DNA from: Methyloversatilis universalis FAM5
Lineage (GTDB): Bacteria > Pseudomonadota > Gammaproteobacteria > Burkholderiales > Rhodocyclaceae
Direction of reading: 5' to 3'
Assembly (NCBI RefSeq): GCF_000214035.2
Contig: NZ_AFHG01000044.1
Coordinates: 1 to 64,000, forward strand
DNA: 64,000 nt
The position numbers were made by a program, and so were the translations under genes. The notes beneath the pieces were generated by a model. That model made no database searches, was not told the origin of the DNA, and saw only the letters and a list, made by a program, of their open reading frames with translations. Numbering within the stretch: position 1 is the stretch's first letter; the number at the start of each line of letters is the position of its first letter. Below are positions 1 through 10,615 of this stretch, one piece after another.

Positions 1-321
1 AGGCGCCTGAGCCCGGGCGCCGGTTCCACCCACCCCGCCAGGGCCCGCCGCCCGTGCACCGGTGCCCCCCAGCCCGCCCTGACCCTGCGCCTGCATGCCG
101 GTACCGCCGGTGCCACCGGTCGGCCCCGCGCTGCGCACGCCGGTGCCGCCGATGCCGCCCTCACCGCCTTCGCCCGGCGCGCGGCCGGTTCCGCCGACCC
201 CGCCCTGTACCGCCGGAACGCGCGGATCGCGGCCGTCAAGTTCAGGATCCAGGCAGGCGGGCGCCGCCAGCGCAAGTCCGGCCTGCATCAGAAAAAGGAA
301 GGTCAGCAGGCGGGACAGCAT
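1..321 (-). CDS. Secreted GGTG-repeat protein, DUF5666-type paralogue (3' part missing)
   Basis: The gene starts at ATG 321 and runs off the left edge, so only about 107 residues are visible. It opens with a signal peptide (hydrophobic residues about 4-18, then ALAAPAC), followed by a Gly/Thr-rich stretch in which GGVGGTG, GGIGGTG, GGTGGTG and GGLGGTG recur at least five times. The complete neighbour at 1276-2265 has the same signal peptide, Cys and GGTG block before a DUF5666 domain, so the missing part is probably DUF5666; that is inference. It follows a DUF6502 gene by 3 nt, in the same arrangement as the neighbouring pair. Function unknown; presumably exported. Confidence 0.7.
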   Translation of the reverse strand, partial: MLSRLLTFLFLMQAGLALAAPACLDPELDGRDPRVPAVQGGVGGTGRAPGEGGEGGIGGTGVRSAGPTGGTGGTGMQAQGQGGLGGTGARAAGPGGVGGTGARAQAP

Positions 322-324
322 GGT

Positions 325-1149
325 TCAGTCTCGCGCCTGGCGGTCGGCCGCCGAGGCGTGGAAATAGATGCCGAACGTGAAGCGACGGGCCGTGGCCTCG
401 TCCGCTGCGGGGGCGGATGCGCGCGCCGCTTCGGCATTGAGCGTCTGCAGCGCCTGCATGCCCAGTTCGGACGCGCGCACGCGCAGGGCGGCCACCGCCT
501 CCGGCGTCATCCGCCGGTAATGCACGCTGCGCTCGAACCACGGATCGGGTCGGCCCAGGGTGTTGTCGACCGCCGCCATCGCGTGATCGCCGACATTCAT
601 CGCCAGATAGCTGAGCTTTTCGTCGAAGCCGCTCTGCGGAATGAAAGCGGCGGTGTTGAGCACGACCTCGTCGGCCTCATTCAGGTGCACCACGCCCAGG
701 CGCAGCCACTCGTCCAGCACTGGTCGGGCGCGGATGTCACGCGACACCGAAGCCACCAGTGCGTCGAACGAACCGTCGCCCCCCGCACTGGCCAGCCGCG
801 GCAGTGCGCGCGGGCGGCCGTCTGCATCCAGCCAGCGCCCGGCGGTGGTCCACTGGCTTACGAGCTGTGCGCCCAGCGACACCGCGCGGGGCAGTTCGGC
901 CCCGGCGTCCGGCAGTGCGCGCAGGCGTTTCACGTCCTTTCGATGCACGCCGGTCATCAGGCTCACCCGGCTGTCGGTCGATGCGCCGCCCGGCGCGCAG
1001 TCCTCCAGCGCGACCTGAACATAGACACGCTTGAGCAGTTCGATCGCCAGCGGCAGCGTAACGCCGCGCGCCAGCATGAGCCGGACGAGCGGACGCAGTA
1101 CGGTGCGGACCGCGGACGTCAGAAGATCCGGAATGCCGGCGTCGGTCAT
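325..1149 (-). CDS. DUF6502 family protein (copy 2)
   Basis: A 274-aa protein matching the DUF6502 family as I recognise it: an N-terminal block reading LLTSAVRTVLRPLVRLML, a conserved SRVSLMTGVHRKDVKRLR segment that looks like a DNA-binding helix pair, then a region ending HFGI-like in FTFGIYFHA. The start was set at ATG 1149 (MTDAGIPD) because the neighbouring paralogue at 2265-3092 begins MTDPSISD at the same point; residues upstream of this do not align. It is roughly two-thirds identical to that paralogue by eye. The next gene, a GGTG-repeat secreted protein, starts 3 nt after its stop. No biochemical function is known to me; the VHRKD block suggests regulation, which is inference. Confidence 0.8.
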   Translation of the reverse strand: MTDAGIPDLLTSAVRTVLRPLVRLMLARGVTLPLAIELLKRVYVQVALEDCAPGGASTDSRVSLMTGVHRKDVKRLRALPDAGAELPRAVSLGAQLVSQWTTAGRWLDADGRPRALPRLASAGGDGSFDALVASVSRDIRARPVLDEWLRLGVVHLNEADEVVLNTAAFIPQSGFDEKLSYLAMNVGDHAMAAVDNTLGRPDPWFERSVHYRRMTPEAVAALRVRASELGMQALQTLNAEAARASAPAADEATARRFTFGIYFHASAADRQARD

Positions 1150-1179
1150 GAAACGTTCTGGAGTGGCTGCAATTGTGAG

Positions 1180-1193
1180 TGAAATTATCCCAC
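1180..1193 (-). promoter_or_regulatory. Conserved GTGGGATAATTTCA promoter-like motif
   Basis: Thirty nucleotides upstream of the DUF6502 start, the minus strand reads GTGGGATAATTTCA. The same 14-mer, with one mismatch, stands 22 nt upstream of the other DUF6502 copy (3115-3128). GATAAT is a good sigma70 -10 element. A perfect TTGACA lies further upstream, but at 23 nt spacing, with an ACACG-TT-CGTGT dyad between them. That looks like a long-spacer promoter with an activator site; this is inference. Confidence 0.4.
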
Positions 1194-1275
1194 GTTTTGC
1201 AGTACACGAACGTGTCAATCCATGAAGCGCTCACGGTTTCAGGGGAACAGCCGGCCGGCGTTGTTCGGCCGAAGG

Positions 1276-2265
1276 TCAGCGGACCGGCTCTGGCTGGCCG
1301 CGCAGACGGGCGTCCAGCTCTTCGGCGACGAAGCGCCCGTCCGGCGCGATGTGCCCGGTCATGCGCACGCGGCGCACGTCGAGCAGGTCGCTGGCGGCCA
1401 GGCCGCGCAGACGGGCCGCCGCCGCACCGACCACCTGCAGCCCGCAGCCATTGAGCGATCCGTCGTCCAGGCGGCCACTGACCAGCGCTTCGAGCACCAC
1501 GTTGTTCACCCGGTCGGCAAAGCGCAGCGAGGGGTCCATGCGGGTTTCCAGGATGCGCAGCACCCGGCCGTCCCAGCGGCCACGCGCCAGCAGCTGTCGC
1601 GTCGGCGACTCCGCCGCTTCGCCCAGCGCCCCCTCCACCGGCAGTCCGTCGATGCCCGGTACGTCGTTGTCGTGGCTGACATCGCCGATCACGCTGGCCA
1701 GTTCGAGCGCGGGAGCACGTTCGATGCGCGACGCATGCACCAGCCCGCCGGGCGCCCGCATGCCGCTGACCTTGACCGGGTCGCCCGGCTGAAGCGGACG
1801 CCCCCCGTCCTGGACCTGCGCATCGGGCAGCAGCCGCACCGGCTGGCCCATCACCTCGAAGCGACCGCCCTCCGGCGACGCGCTGAGCGGACCTTCGAGC
1901 AGCTGGACGATGCCGATGTCGCGCGCCAGCAGTGCGTCGCCCGTCCGCTCGACCTCGACCGACACGAACTGCCCCACCGCCAGCGCCTGCGCGCCGGTGT
2001 CGCGGCCGTTTTCGCTGATGCGCGCGCTGCTGTCGTACTGCAGCCGGAGACCATTGACGCAGAGGGAACCGAAACCGGTGATGACGCCGACCACGCCGAG
2101 GCGTGCGCCGGTACCGCCGATGCCGCCGCCCTCGCCCGGCGCATGTCCGGTACCGCCGACGCCCCCCGCTTCAGCGGACGGTCCTTGGCCGGCATCGACA
2201 CATACAGGTGCTGCCTGTGCCGGCACCAGGGCCATCAGGCAAAGCAGGGCAGCAATCAGGCGCAC
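1276..2265 (-). CDS. Secreted GGTG-repeat protein with DUF5666 domain
   Basis: A 329-aa exported protein. The start is GTG at 2265, which shares its G with the TAG stop of the preceding DUF6502 gene (TAGTG), implying coupled translation. Residues 1-18 form a signal peptide ending in AQAAPVC. A short Gly/Thr-rich block (GGVGGTG, GGIGGTG) follows at about 30-55. The rest is built of beta-rich DUF5666 repeats, with GVITGFGSLCVNG and several V-x-V / G-D-P-V-K-V-S-G segments typical of that OB-like family. There are no membrane segments after the signal. Function unknown; DUF5666 proteins are generally periplasmic or secreted. Same two-gene unit as 1-1149. Confidence 0.75.
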   Translation of the reverse strand: MRLIAALLCLMALVPAQAAPVCVDAGQGPSAEAGGVGGTGHAPGEGGGIGGTGARLGVVGVITGFGSLCVNGLRLQYDSSARISENGRDTGAQALAVGQFVSVEVERTGDALLARDIGIVQLLEGPLSASPEGGRFEVMGQPVRLLPDAQVQDGGRPLQPGDPVKVSGMRAPGGLVHASRIERAPALELASVIGDVSHDNDVPGIDGLPVEGALGEAAESPTRQLLARGRWDGRVLRILETRMDPSLRFADRVNNVVLEALVSGRLDDGSLNGCGLQVVGAAAARLRGLAASDLLDVRRVRMTGHIAPDGRFVAEELDARLRGQPEPVR

Positions 2266-3092
2266 TACGAGGTCTCCTCTGACCTTTCATCGTCATCGGC
2301 GTAGAAATAGACGCCGAACGTGAAGCGTCTGTTAACGGCGTCCGCGTCGGCGACCGAAACCTCGTCCTTCACCTCACCGTTCAGGGTCTGCAGCGCCTTC
2401 ATGCCCAGTTCGGACGCGCGAGCCCGCAGCGCCTCCACATCGGCGCCCGACAGGCCGCGATAGTGCACGCTGCGCTCGAACCATGGATCGCTGCGCCCCA
2501 GCGTGTTCTCGACCGCCGCCATCGCGTGGTCGCCGACATGCAGCGCGAGGTAGGACAGCTTCTCCTCGAAGCCCTCCTGCGGAACGAAGGCGGCGGCGTT
2601 GAGCACCACTTCGTCCTGATCGGTCAGACGGGCCACGCCCAGGCGCAGCCACTCGTCCAGCACCGGACGGGCGCGGATGTCCTTGCTCACTGCCGCCACC
2701 AGCGCGTCGAAGGACAGATCGCCGCCGGCGCTGGCCAGCCGCGGCAGCGGCCGCGGCTCGCCGTGTTCATCCACCCACGGAGCGCGGCGGGTCCACAGGC
2801 TCACCAGCTGTGCGCCGAGCGACACGGTGCGCGGCAGGTCGGCGTGGGCATTGGGCAGGTTGCGCAGGCGCTTCACGTCCTTGCGATGTACGCCGGTCAG
2901 CAGGCTCACACGGCTGTCGGTCACCGGCTTGTCGGTCGCGCTCTCTTCCAGCGCAACCTGCACGAACACCCGCTTCATCAGTTCGACCGCCAGCGGAAGC
3001 GTGACGCCCTTGGACAGCATGAGCCGGACAACCGGACGCAGCACGGTACGCAGCGTGCGGGTCAATGCATCGGAAATGGAAGGATCAGTCAT
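2265..3092 (-). CDS. DUF6502 family protein (copy 1)
   Basis: A 275-aa DUF6502 protein and the upstream member of a duplicated unit. The chosen start is ATG 3092 (MTDPSISD), which aligns with the paralogue at 1149. It shares the LRPVVRLMLSKGVTLPLA block, the SRVSLLTGVHRKDVKRLR block and the C-terminal RRFTFGVYFYADDDE. It is the first gene of the four-gene row, preceded by a 150-bp gap containing the GTGGGATACTTTCA motif. Its stop overlaps the GTG start of the DUF5666 gene. Role unknown; the fixed pairing with an exported GGTG/DUF5666 protein in both copies suggests a shared job. Confidence 0.8.
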   Translation of the reverse strand: MTDPSISDALTRTLRTVLRPVVRLMLSKGVTLPLAVELMKRVFVQVALEESATDKPVTDSRVSLLTGVHRKDVKRLRNLPNAHADLPRTVSLGAQLVSLWTRRAPWVDEHGEPRPLPRLASAGGDLSFDALVAAVSKDIRARPVLDEWLRLGVARLTDQDEVVLNAAAFVPQEGFEEKLSYLALHVGDHAMAAVENTLGRSDPWFERSVHYRGLSGADVEALRARASELGMKALQTLNGEVKDEVSVADADAVNRRFTFGVYFYADDDERSEETS

Positions 3093-3114
3093 GGTCTGCA
3101 AAGAATCGAATCCC

Positions 3115-3128
3115 TGAAAGTATCCCAC
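3115..3128 (-). promoter_or_regulatory. Conserved GTGGGATACTTTCA promoter-like motif
   Basis: This is the second copy of the 14-mer described at 1180-1193, differing at one base, 22 nt upstream of the DUF6502 start. No convincing -35 hexamer lies 16-18 nt further up. Conservation between two otherwise diverged upstream regions is the main support. Confidence 0.35.
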
Positions 3129-3242
3129 AGAGAAACCTTTACGGACTGCGAATCATTCCTAACAAGTGTCGGGGAGGTCGCCCTCCGACTGCGCACTGTG
3201 ATGCAACCGTGGCGCGCGTGGAGAGGCGCCGCAAGAACGGCC

Positions 3243-3953
3243 TCAGGACAGGAACATGCGGGTTGTCAGACCGTGGATGTCGCACAGTGCATGTTCGATG
3301 CAGCAGCCGGCGAGGCTGTCGCCCAGTGCGCACACCGCGACCACATGGTCGGGAAAGGCACTGCAGTGCAGGACATGCCGGACCACGTCCGGGCCTTCGA
3401 GGTGCAGCGACAGATCCGAGGTGGCCAGACTGAGCGAAGAGAAACTGCGCGACAGACCTTCCGCAGTCGCCTTCACGTAGGCTTCCTTCGCCGTCCAGTG
3501 AATCAGGAAGGACAGCGGCGGATTGGATTCCGCCCTTACCCGCTCGCGTTCGTGCGGCGTCAGCGCGGCGCTCATGACCTGATGCATATCGACCTTCGGT
3601 GGCAGGGATTCGATATCGACGCCCACTGCGGCATCCGGACTGACCGCCAGCGCCACATGCTTCGCACTGTGGCTGAGATTGGTGTGGAGACTGCGGCATG
3701 CGAGCTCCGGTTTGCCATTCGGCCCGGCCGCGAACACCGGTGCGTAGCCGAGCAGTTCGCGCAGCACCAGCCGCTGCAGCGCGTGCGCGAGAATGTAGGC
3801 CCGGCGTCCGGGTGCATGCAGCATCTCCCGGGCACGACGCCGTTCGTCAGGGAGCAGGACCGCCTGTTCAAGATGACGCAGCCGTTCCGCGTCATGGTCA
3901 TCGACCGACGCCACGAACACCCGGACCGCGTCGCCCGCGCCCGATCTCGCCAC
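3243..3953 (-). CDS. Sfp-type 4'-phosphopantetheinyl transferase
   Basis: A 236-aa enzyme that would transfer phosphopantetheine from CoA to the serine of the carrier domains in this cluster. The family motifs are visible: GVDIES at about 111-116 (magnesium-binding Asp) and WTAKEAYVK at about 153-161 (W-x-x-KEA-x-x-K). The length fits the Sfp class rather than AcpS. The start is GTG 3953, one base after the TGA of the thioesterase gene. The reading frame stays open further upstream, but that extension lies inside the thioesterase gene and has no family similarity. It is the last gene of the PKS operon and gives the cluster its own carrier-activation step. Confidence 0.9.
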   Translation of the reverse strand: MARSGAGDAVRVFVASVDDHDAERLRHLEQAVLLPDERRRAREMLHAPGRRAYILAHALQRLVLRELLGYAPVFAAGPNGKPELACRSLHTNLSHSAKHVALAVSPDAAVGVDIESLPPKVDMHQVMSAALTPHERERVRAESNPPLSFLIHWTAKEAYVKATAEGLSRSFSSLSLATSDLSLHLEGPDVVRHVLHCSAFPDHVVAVCALGDSLAGCCIEHALCDIHGLTTRMFLS

Positions 3954-3954
3954 C

Positions 3955-4725
3955 TCAGGCGGCCTCGCTGCGCAGTGCGGCACGCCCGGCCAGCCCGCAC
4001 AGCAGTTCGGCCACGGCCGGACGGTCTTCCTCGATGAAGAAATGACCGCCGGGAAACATGTGCAGCGAGAAGTCGCCGGAGAACGCCTGCTGCCACGCAA
4101 GCAGCCCGTCCATCGGTACCCGCCTGTCGTCGAAGCCCCCCGCCACCGCCAGATCGAGATCCAGCGGCGCGGCAGACCGGTGCTCGTGAGAGGCGATCAG
4201 TTCCAGATCGCCCTGCAGCACCGGCAGCATCATGTCGATCACCGCATCGTTGTGCAGCACGCTGTCCGGTGTCCCGCCCAGGTCGCGCAGATAGTCGATC
4301 AGGTCACCGCGGGTGAAGCGCGGCAGCCCGAAGGCGGTCGGCTTTGACGGCGCGATGCGCCCGGTCATCAGCGCGGCGGCCGGCAGCCCCCGCCCCTGCG
4401 CGCGCATCGCACGCAGCAGCTCGAAGGAAATCAGCGCGCCCAGACTGTGACCGAACACCAGATCGGGCTGCACACCGTGGGCGTGCAGCGTGTGGGCCAG
4501 CCCCTGGGCCAGCGCCACCAGCGACGGCGGCATGGGCTGACCGAAGCAGCGGCCCCGACCCGGCAGCTCGAGCGCCCACAGCGAAACCCGCCCTTCCAGA
4601 AGTGGCTTCCAGGCGAAGAAGGACTGCGCGCTGCCGCCCGCATACGGCACCGCCAGCACCGACGGCGCCCGCGGCCCGGCGTCGCAGATGCGGACGACGC
4701 TGCCGCAGCCCGGCTCAGACTGCAT
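3955..4725 (-). CDS. Type II thioesterase (alpha/beta hydrolase)
   Basis: A 256-aa GrsT/LipB-like external thioesterase. The opening VLAVPYAGGSAQSFFAW is characteristic of PKS/NRPS-associated type II enzymes. The nucleophile elbow is GHSLG (Ser94), a GGFDDRRVP loop near 200 supplies the likely acidic residue, and the His lies in MFPGGHFF near 235. Its start overlaps the end of the acyl-AMP ligase gene by 11 nt and its stop is followed after one base by the transferase start, so all three are probably co-translated. The usual role is clearing stalled or mis-primed chains from carrier proteins; a release role is also possible. Confidence 0.88.
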   Translation of the reverse strand: MQSEPGCGSVVRICDAGPRAPSVLAVPYAGGSAQSFFAWKPLLEGRVSLWALELPGRGRCFGQPMPPSLVALAQGLAHTLHAHGVQPDLVFGHSLGALISFELLRAMRAQGRGLPAAALMTGRIAPSKPTAFGLPRFTRGDLIDYLRDLGGTPDSVLHNDAVIDMMLPVLQGDLELIASHEHRSAAPLDLDLAVAGGFDDRRVPMDGLLAWQQAFSGDFSLHMFPGGHFFIEEDRPAVAELLCGLAGRAALRSEAA

Positions 4726-6499
4726 CGGACACCGCCACCGGTTGCAGCAGATCCAGCCCGTCCTGCTGATAGAGCTGCTTCATCAGGCTGCGCTGCACCT
4801 TGCCGCTGGTGGTCTTGCGCAGCGTGGCCGGGGCGATGAACACGATGTCGGCGATCGCGACCCCGTGTTCTTCGGACACCGCGCGCCGCACCTGCATGCG
4901 CAGCACCTTCTCGATGTCGGGCAGCGCACGCTTGAGTTCGCGGTCGGCTTCGACCACTGCCACCAGCCTGCGCTGCTCACCGCGCTCGTCCTCGAATACC
5001 GCGCAGCTCTGCGGCTTGATCAGCGGATGCGATTCGATGATGGTGTATTCGACGTCTTCCGGGTGCAGATTGCGGCCATCGACGATGAGCAGATCCTTCA
5101 TCCGGCCGCAGATATAGACCTGCCCGTCGTCCGCCCCGATGAAACCGATATCGCCGGTGCGCATGTAGCGGCAGCCGGGCTCGTCCGCGATCTCCGCAGC
5201 GAAGATGGCCGCGCTCTGTTCCGGCAGCTGCCAGTAGCCGAGCGCGTTGGTGGCGCCGGACACCCAGATTTCGCCCAGACGGTCGGCCTCCAGCCGTTCA
5301 CCGGTGGCCGGATCGACGATGGCGATGTCGATTTCCTGCGACGGCAGGCCGCAGCCGACGACGATGCGGCCGGTGCCGCCGAGGTCGTCCGTCACCCGCC
5401 GTTCCGACTCGGCCGCCCGGGCATCGATGCTGCGCAGCCGCGGCAGTTCGGACACCGGACCGCCGGACACGAACAGCGTGGCTTCGGCCAGACCGTAGCA
5501 GGGCAGCATGGTGGCCGGCCGGTAGCCGAGCGGTCCGAAGGTGGCGGCGAAACGCTCCAGCGTGGTCGCGCGCACCACGTCTGCACCGTTCAGCGCGATG
5601 CGCCAGCTCGACAGGTCGCAGTCTTCCAGCCGGCCCGGCTGCCAGCGCTGTGCCGCCAGTTCGTAGGCGAAGTTCGGTCCGCCGGCCAGCACCGCCCGGT
5701 AGCGCGAAATGGCGTCCAGCCAGATCAGCGGCTGGCGCACGAAGGTGTTCGGCCCCATCAGCACCGTTTCGTTGCCCAGCATGATGGGCAGCAGCTGGCC
5801 CAGGATGAGCCCCATGTCGTGATGATGCGGCTGCCAGAACACGGTGTTGGACCTGTGATCCAGCTCCCAGGCATTGCGCATCATGCGCAGGTTGGTGGTG
5901 ATGTTGCGCTGGCTCACCATGACACCCTTCGGGTGCGAGGTCGAACCGGAGGTGTATTGCAGGAAGGCGATGCGATCGTCGGCCGGCGGCGGCAGGACGG
6001 CCGCTACCTCGGCTTCGTCGCGCAGCGTGTCGGTGGCCAGCCAGGCCAGCGGCAGGTCAGCATCGACCGCCAGGATGTCGCGCAACCCCTCTTCCAGTGC
6101 GGCCACCGTCAGCACCTGCCGGCAGCCGCAGTCGCGCAGGATGCGCTGGCAGCGGTCCACCCGCCGCCGGCTCGGCAGATTGAGCGGCACCGCGATGCGG
6201 CCAGCCAGCAGGCAGCCGAGAAAAGCGACGATGAAATCCAGACCGGCCGGGTAGAACAGCGCGATGCGGTCGCCGGCCGCGCCCTGCCCGGCCAGTTCGG
6301 CCGCGATCACGCTGCTGCGTCGCCAGGCGTCGCCATAGGTCAGCACGTCCTCCTCCCGCCCCTGCTCGTCGAGGAAGCGGAACAGCACCCGCCCAGGATG
6401 CTGGCGGGCACGCCGGAGCAGGATGTCGCCGACCGACAGCACGGACACCTCGTCATACAGCGCGCCGGCCAGTTCGTCGGTATCGATGCGGGCGTACAT
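4715..6499 (-). CDS. Fatty-acyl-AMP ligase (FAAL)
   Basis: A 594-aa adenylating enzyme. The P-loop-like motif YTSGSTSHPKG is at 182-192 and the C-terminal subdomain ends with KTTSGKVQR, which carries the catalytic lysine. The SGSTSxPKG form, the VPLNLPSRRR region and the overall length match FAALs, which activate a fatty acid as acyl-AMP and pass it to an ACP without CoA. An FAAL-specific insertion cannot be confirmed without an alignment. It lies directly downstream of a free ACP gene (2-nt gap), so that ACP is the obvious acceptor; the N-terminal ACP of the 2273-aa synthase is the alternative. It probably supplies the starter unit. Confidence 0.88.
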   Translation of the reverse strand: MYARIDTDELAGALYDEVSVLSVGDILLRRARQHPGRVLFRFLDEQGREEDVLTYGDAWRRSSVIAAELAGQGAAGDRIALFYPAGLDFIVAFLGCLLAGRIAVPLNLPSRRRVDRCQRILRDCGCRQVLTVAALEEGLRDILAVDADLPLAWLATDTLRDEAEVAAVLPPPADDRIAFLQYTSGSTSHPKGVMVSQRNITTNLRMMRNAWELDHRSNTVFWQPHHHDMGLILGQLLPIMLGNETVLMGPNTFVRQPLIWLDAISRYRAVLAGGPNFAYELAAQRWQPGRLEDCDLSSWRIALNGADVVRATTLERFAATFGPLGYRPATMLPCYGLAEATLFVSGGPVSELPRLRSIDARAAESERRVTDDLGGTGRIVVGCGLPSQEIDIAIVDPATGERLEADRLGEIWVSGATNALGYWQLPEQSAAIFAAEIADEPGCRYMRTGDIGFIGADDGQVYICGRMKDLLIVDGRNLHPEDVEYTIIESHPLIKPQSCAVFEDERGEQRRLVAVVEADRELKRALPDIEKVLRMQVRRAVSEEHGVAIADIVFIAPATLRKTTSGKVQRSLMKQLYQQDGLDLLQPVAVSDAV

Positions 6500-6501
6500 G
6501 A

Positions 6502-6756
6502 TCAGACCCCCGCTGTCGCGGCGCGCTGCGCCACCGCGACCGACAGTTCATTCACGGTCGGGTACTGGAACACCAGCGCCGGCGGCAGGGTCACGCCGTA
6601 GCGGTCTTCCAGCGAGCCCACCAGATCCACTGCCTGCATCGAGCCCAGGCCGTAGCTGCCCAGATTCTCGTCAGGCTCGATCTCGTTCGCAGCCACGCCG
6701 GTGCGGTCGGCAATGAAGGCGGTGATGAAGTCCGCGATGTCGTGTTCGGTGCTCAT
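6502..6756 (-). CDS. Free-standing acyl carrier protein
   Basis: An 84-aa acidic carrier protein. The phosphopantetheine serine lies in SYGLGSMQAVDL, a variant of the usual LGxDS in which Asp is replaced by Gly. The start at ATG 6756 overlaps the stop of the acyltransferase gene (ATGA); the frame is open further upstream, but that part is inside the acyltransferase gene. It sits between the trans-AT and the FAAL, so it can be either the starter carrier for the FAAL or an extender carrier charged by the AT. Which of the two cannot be read from sequence. Confidence 0.88.
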   Translation of the reverse strand: MSTEHDIADFITAFIADRTGVAANEIEPDENLGSYGLGSMQAVDLVGSLEDRYGVTLPPALVFQYPTVNELSVAVAQRAATAGV

Positions 6757-7897
6757 GGTTGTCGTCCGTGCAGGTGTGAAGAAGGGTGGGCGTGCTGCGC
6801 GGACGCAGCGGCCGGAATCAGGGCTTCGATGGCCAGGCGTATCTGCCGGCGCAGCGCACGCGGCGCCGCAACGGGCTGCAGGGGCGGCCAGCCAGACACG
6901 CCCTGCCCCTGCGACCACAGCGCGGCCCAGTCGGCCACGCGGGGCGCGGGCTGCCGATACAGCGCATGCAGTGACGCGGCCAGCGTCGCGTGCGGGCCGG
7001 TCACCGGCGGCGGCGCGAATTCGGGCCAGTGCGCCACAGCGACCGGCGCCGCGACGGCCGGCGGTTTCCAGGTACTGCGGATCTCTCCGATCATCGGCGC
7101 GAGCACCGGCGCCGGGCCGATCTCGACGAATTCGGTCACACCGGCTTCGAGCATGGCGTGCACCGACTGCATCCAGCGCACCGGGCTGTACAGGTGAGCC
7201 GCCATCACATCGGCGATCCGGCCGTCGTGCGGCCGCGCGGTCACATTGGCCACCACCGGCCTGCGCGGCGGCTGGAAGGCGACTTCGCGCAGCGCCTGTT
7301 CGAACTCAGCGGCGGCCGGCCGCATGTGCCGCGAATGGAAGGCGCCGCTGACACGCAGGCGCACCGCCCGCGTGCCCGCCTCGCGGCAGCGCTCGACGAA
7401 GGCGTCGATCTCGCCCGACAGGCCGGCGACGATGGTCTGGGTCGGACTGTTCTCGTTGGCGATCTCGAGTCCATCGACACCCAGGCGCGTGATCAGGGCA
7501 TCCACTTCGTCGCGCCCCGGACCGATGACCGCCGCCATCGCACCGTCGCGGATGCCGGCCATGATGCGGGCCCGACGGTCGACCAGACGCAGCGCGTCGA
7601 CGAAGTCGAGGGCGCCGGCCGCCGCCAGCGCGACGAATTCGCCGATGCTGTGTCCGGCCAGCATGGCCGGCGCGCCATGCCGGTGCTCATGATCGAGATA
7701 GCCGAGATAGCCGGTGACGAACAGCGCCGGCTGGGTGTAGCGGGTGTCGATCAGACGGTCGGCGCCGTCGGTGCACAGATGGTGCAGGCTGTAGCCGAGC
7801 ACCGCATCGGCCTGCGCCACCAGCCGCGGGTAGCGCTCGAACAGGTCCACGCCCATGCCCTTGCGCTGCGCGCCCTGCCCCGGAAAGACGACCGCCC

Positions 7898-7901
<4 letters not shown>
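6753..7901 (-). CDS. Free-standing (trans-acting) acyltransferase, FabD/AT fold
   Basis: A 382-aa malonyl-CoA:ACP transacylase-type protein. It begins FPGQGAQRKGMG, the standard AT start. The nucleophile is in GHSIGE (Ser85) and the catalytic His lies in the SGAFHSRHM block. The start is GTG 7901, overlapping the TGA of the upstream KS gene (GTGA). The frame continues upstream, but that part is inside the KS gene. None of the cluster's KS proteins has an internal AT, so this enzyme must load extender units in trans. The family usually uses malonyl-CoA, but specificity is not established here. The last 70 residues or so are Ala/Pro-rich with no recognisable domain. Confidence 0.88.

Positions 7902-10614
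<2,713 letters not shown>

Positions 10615-10615
<1 letters not shown>

Noticed and set aside
1-321. GGTG repeats as a CRISPR or DNA tandem array
   Set aside because: Unit length and sequence vary and follow codons; it is a protein-level repeat in an open frame with a signal peptide.
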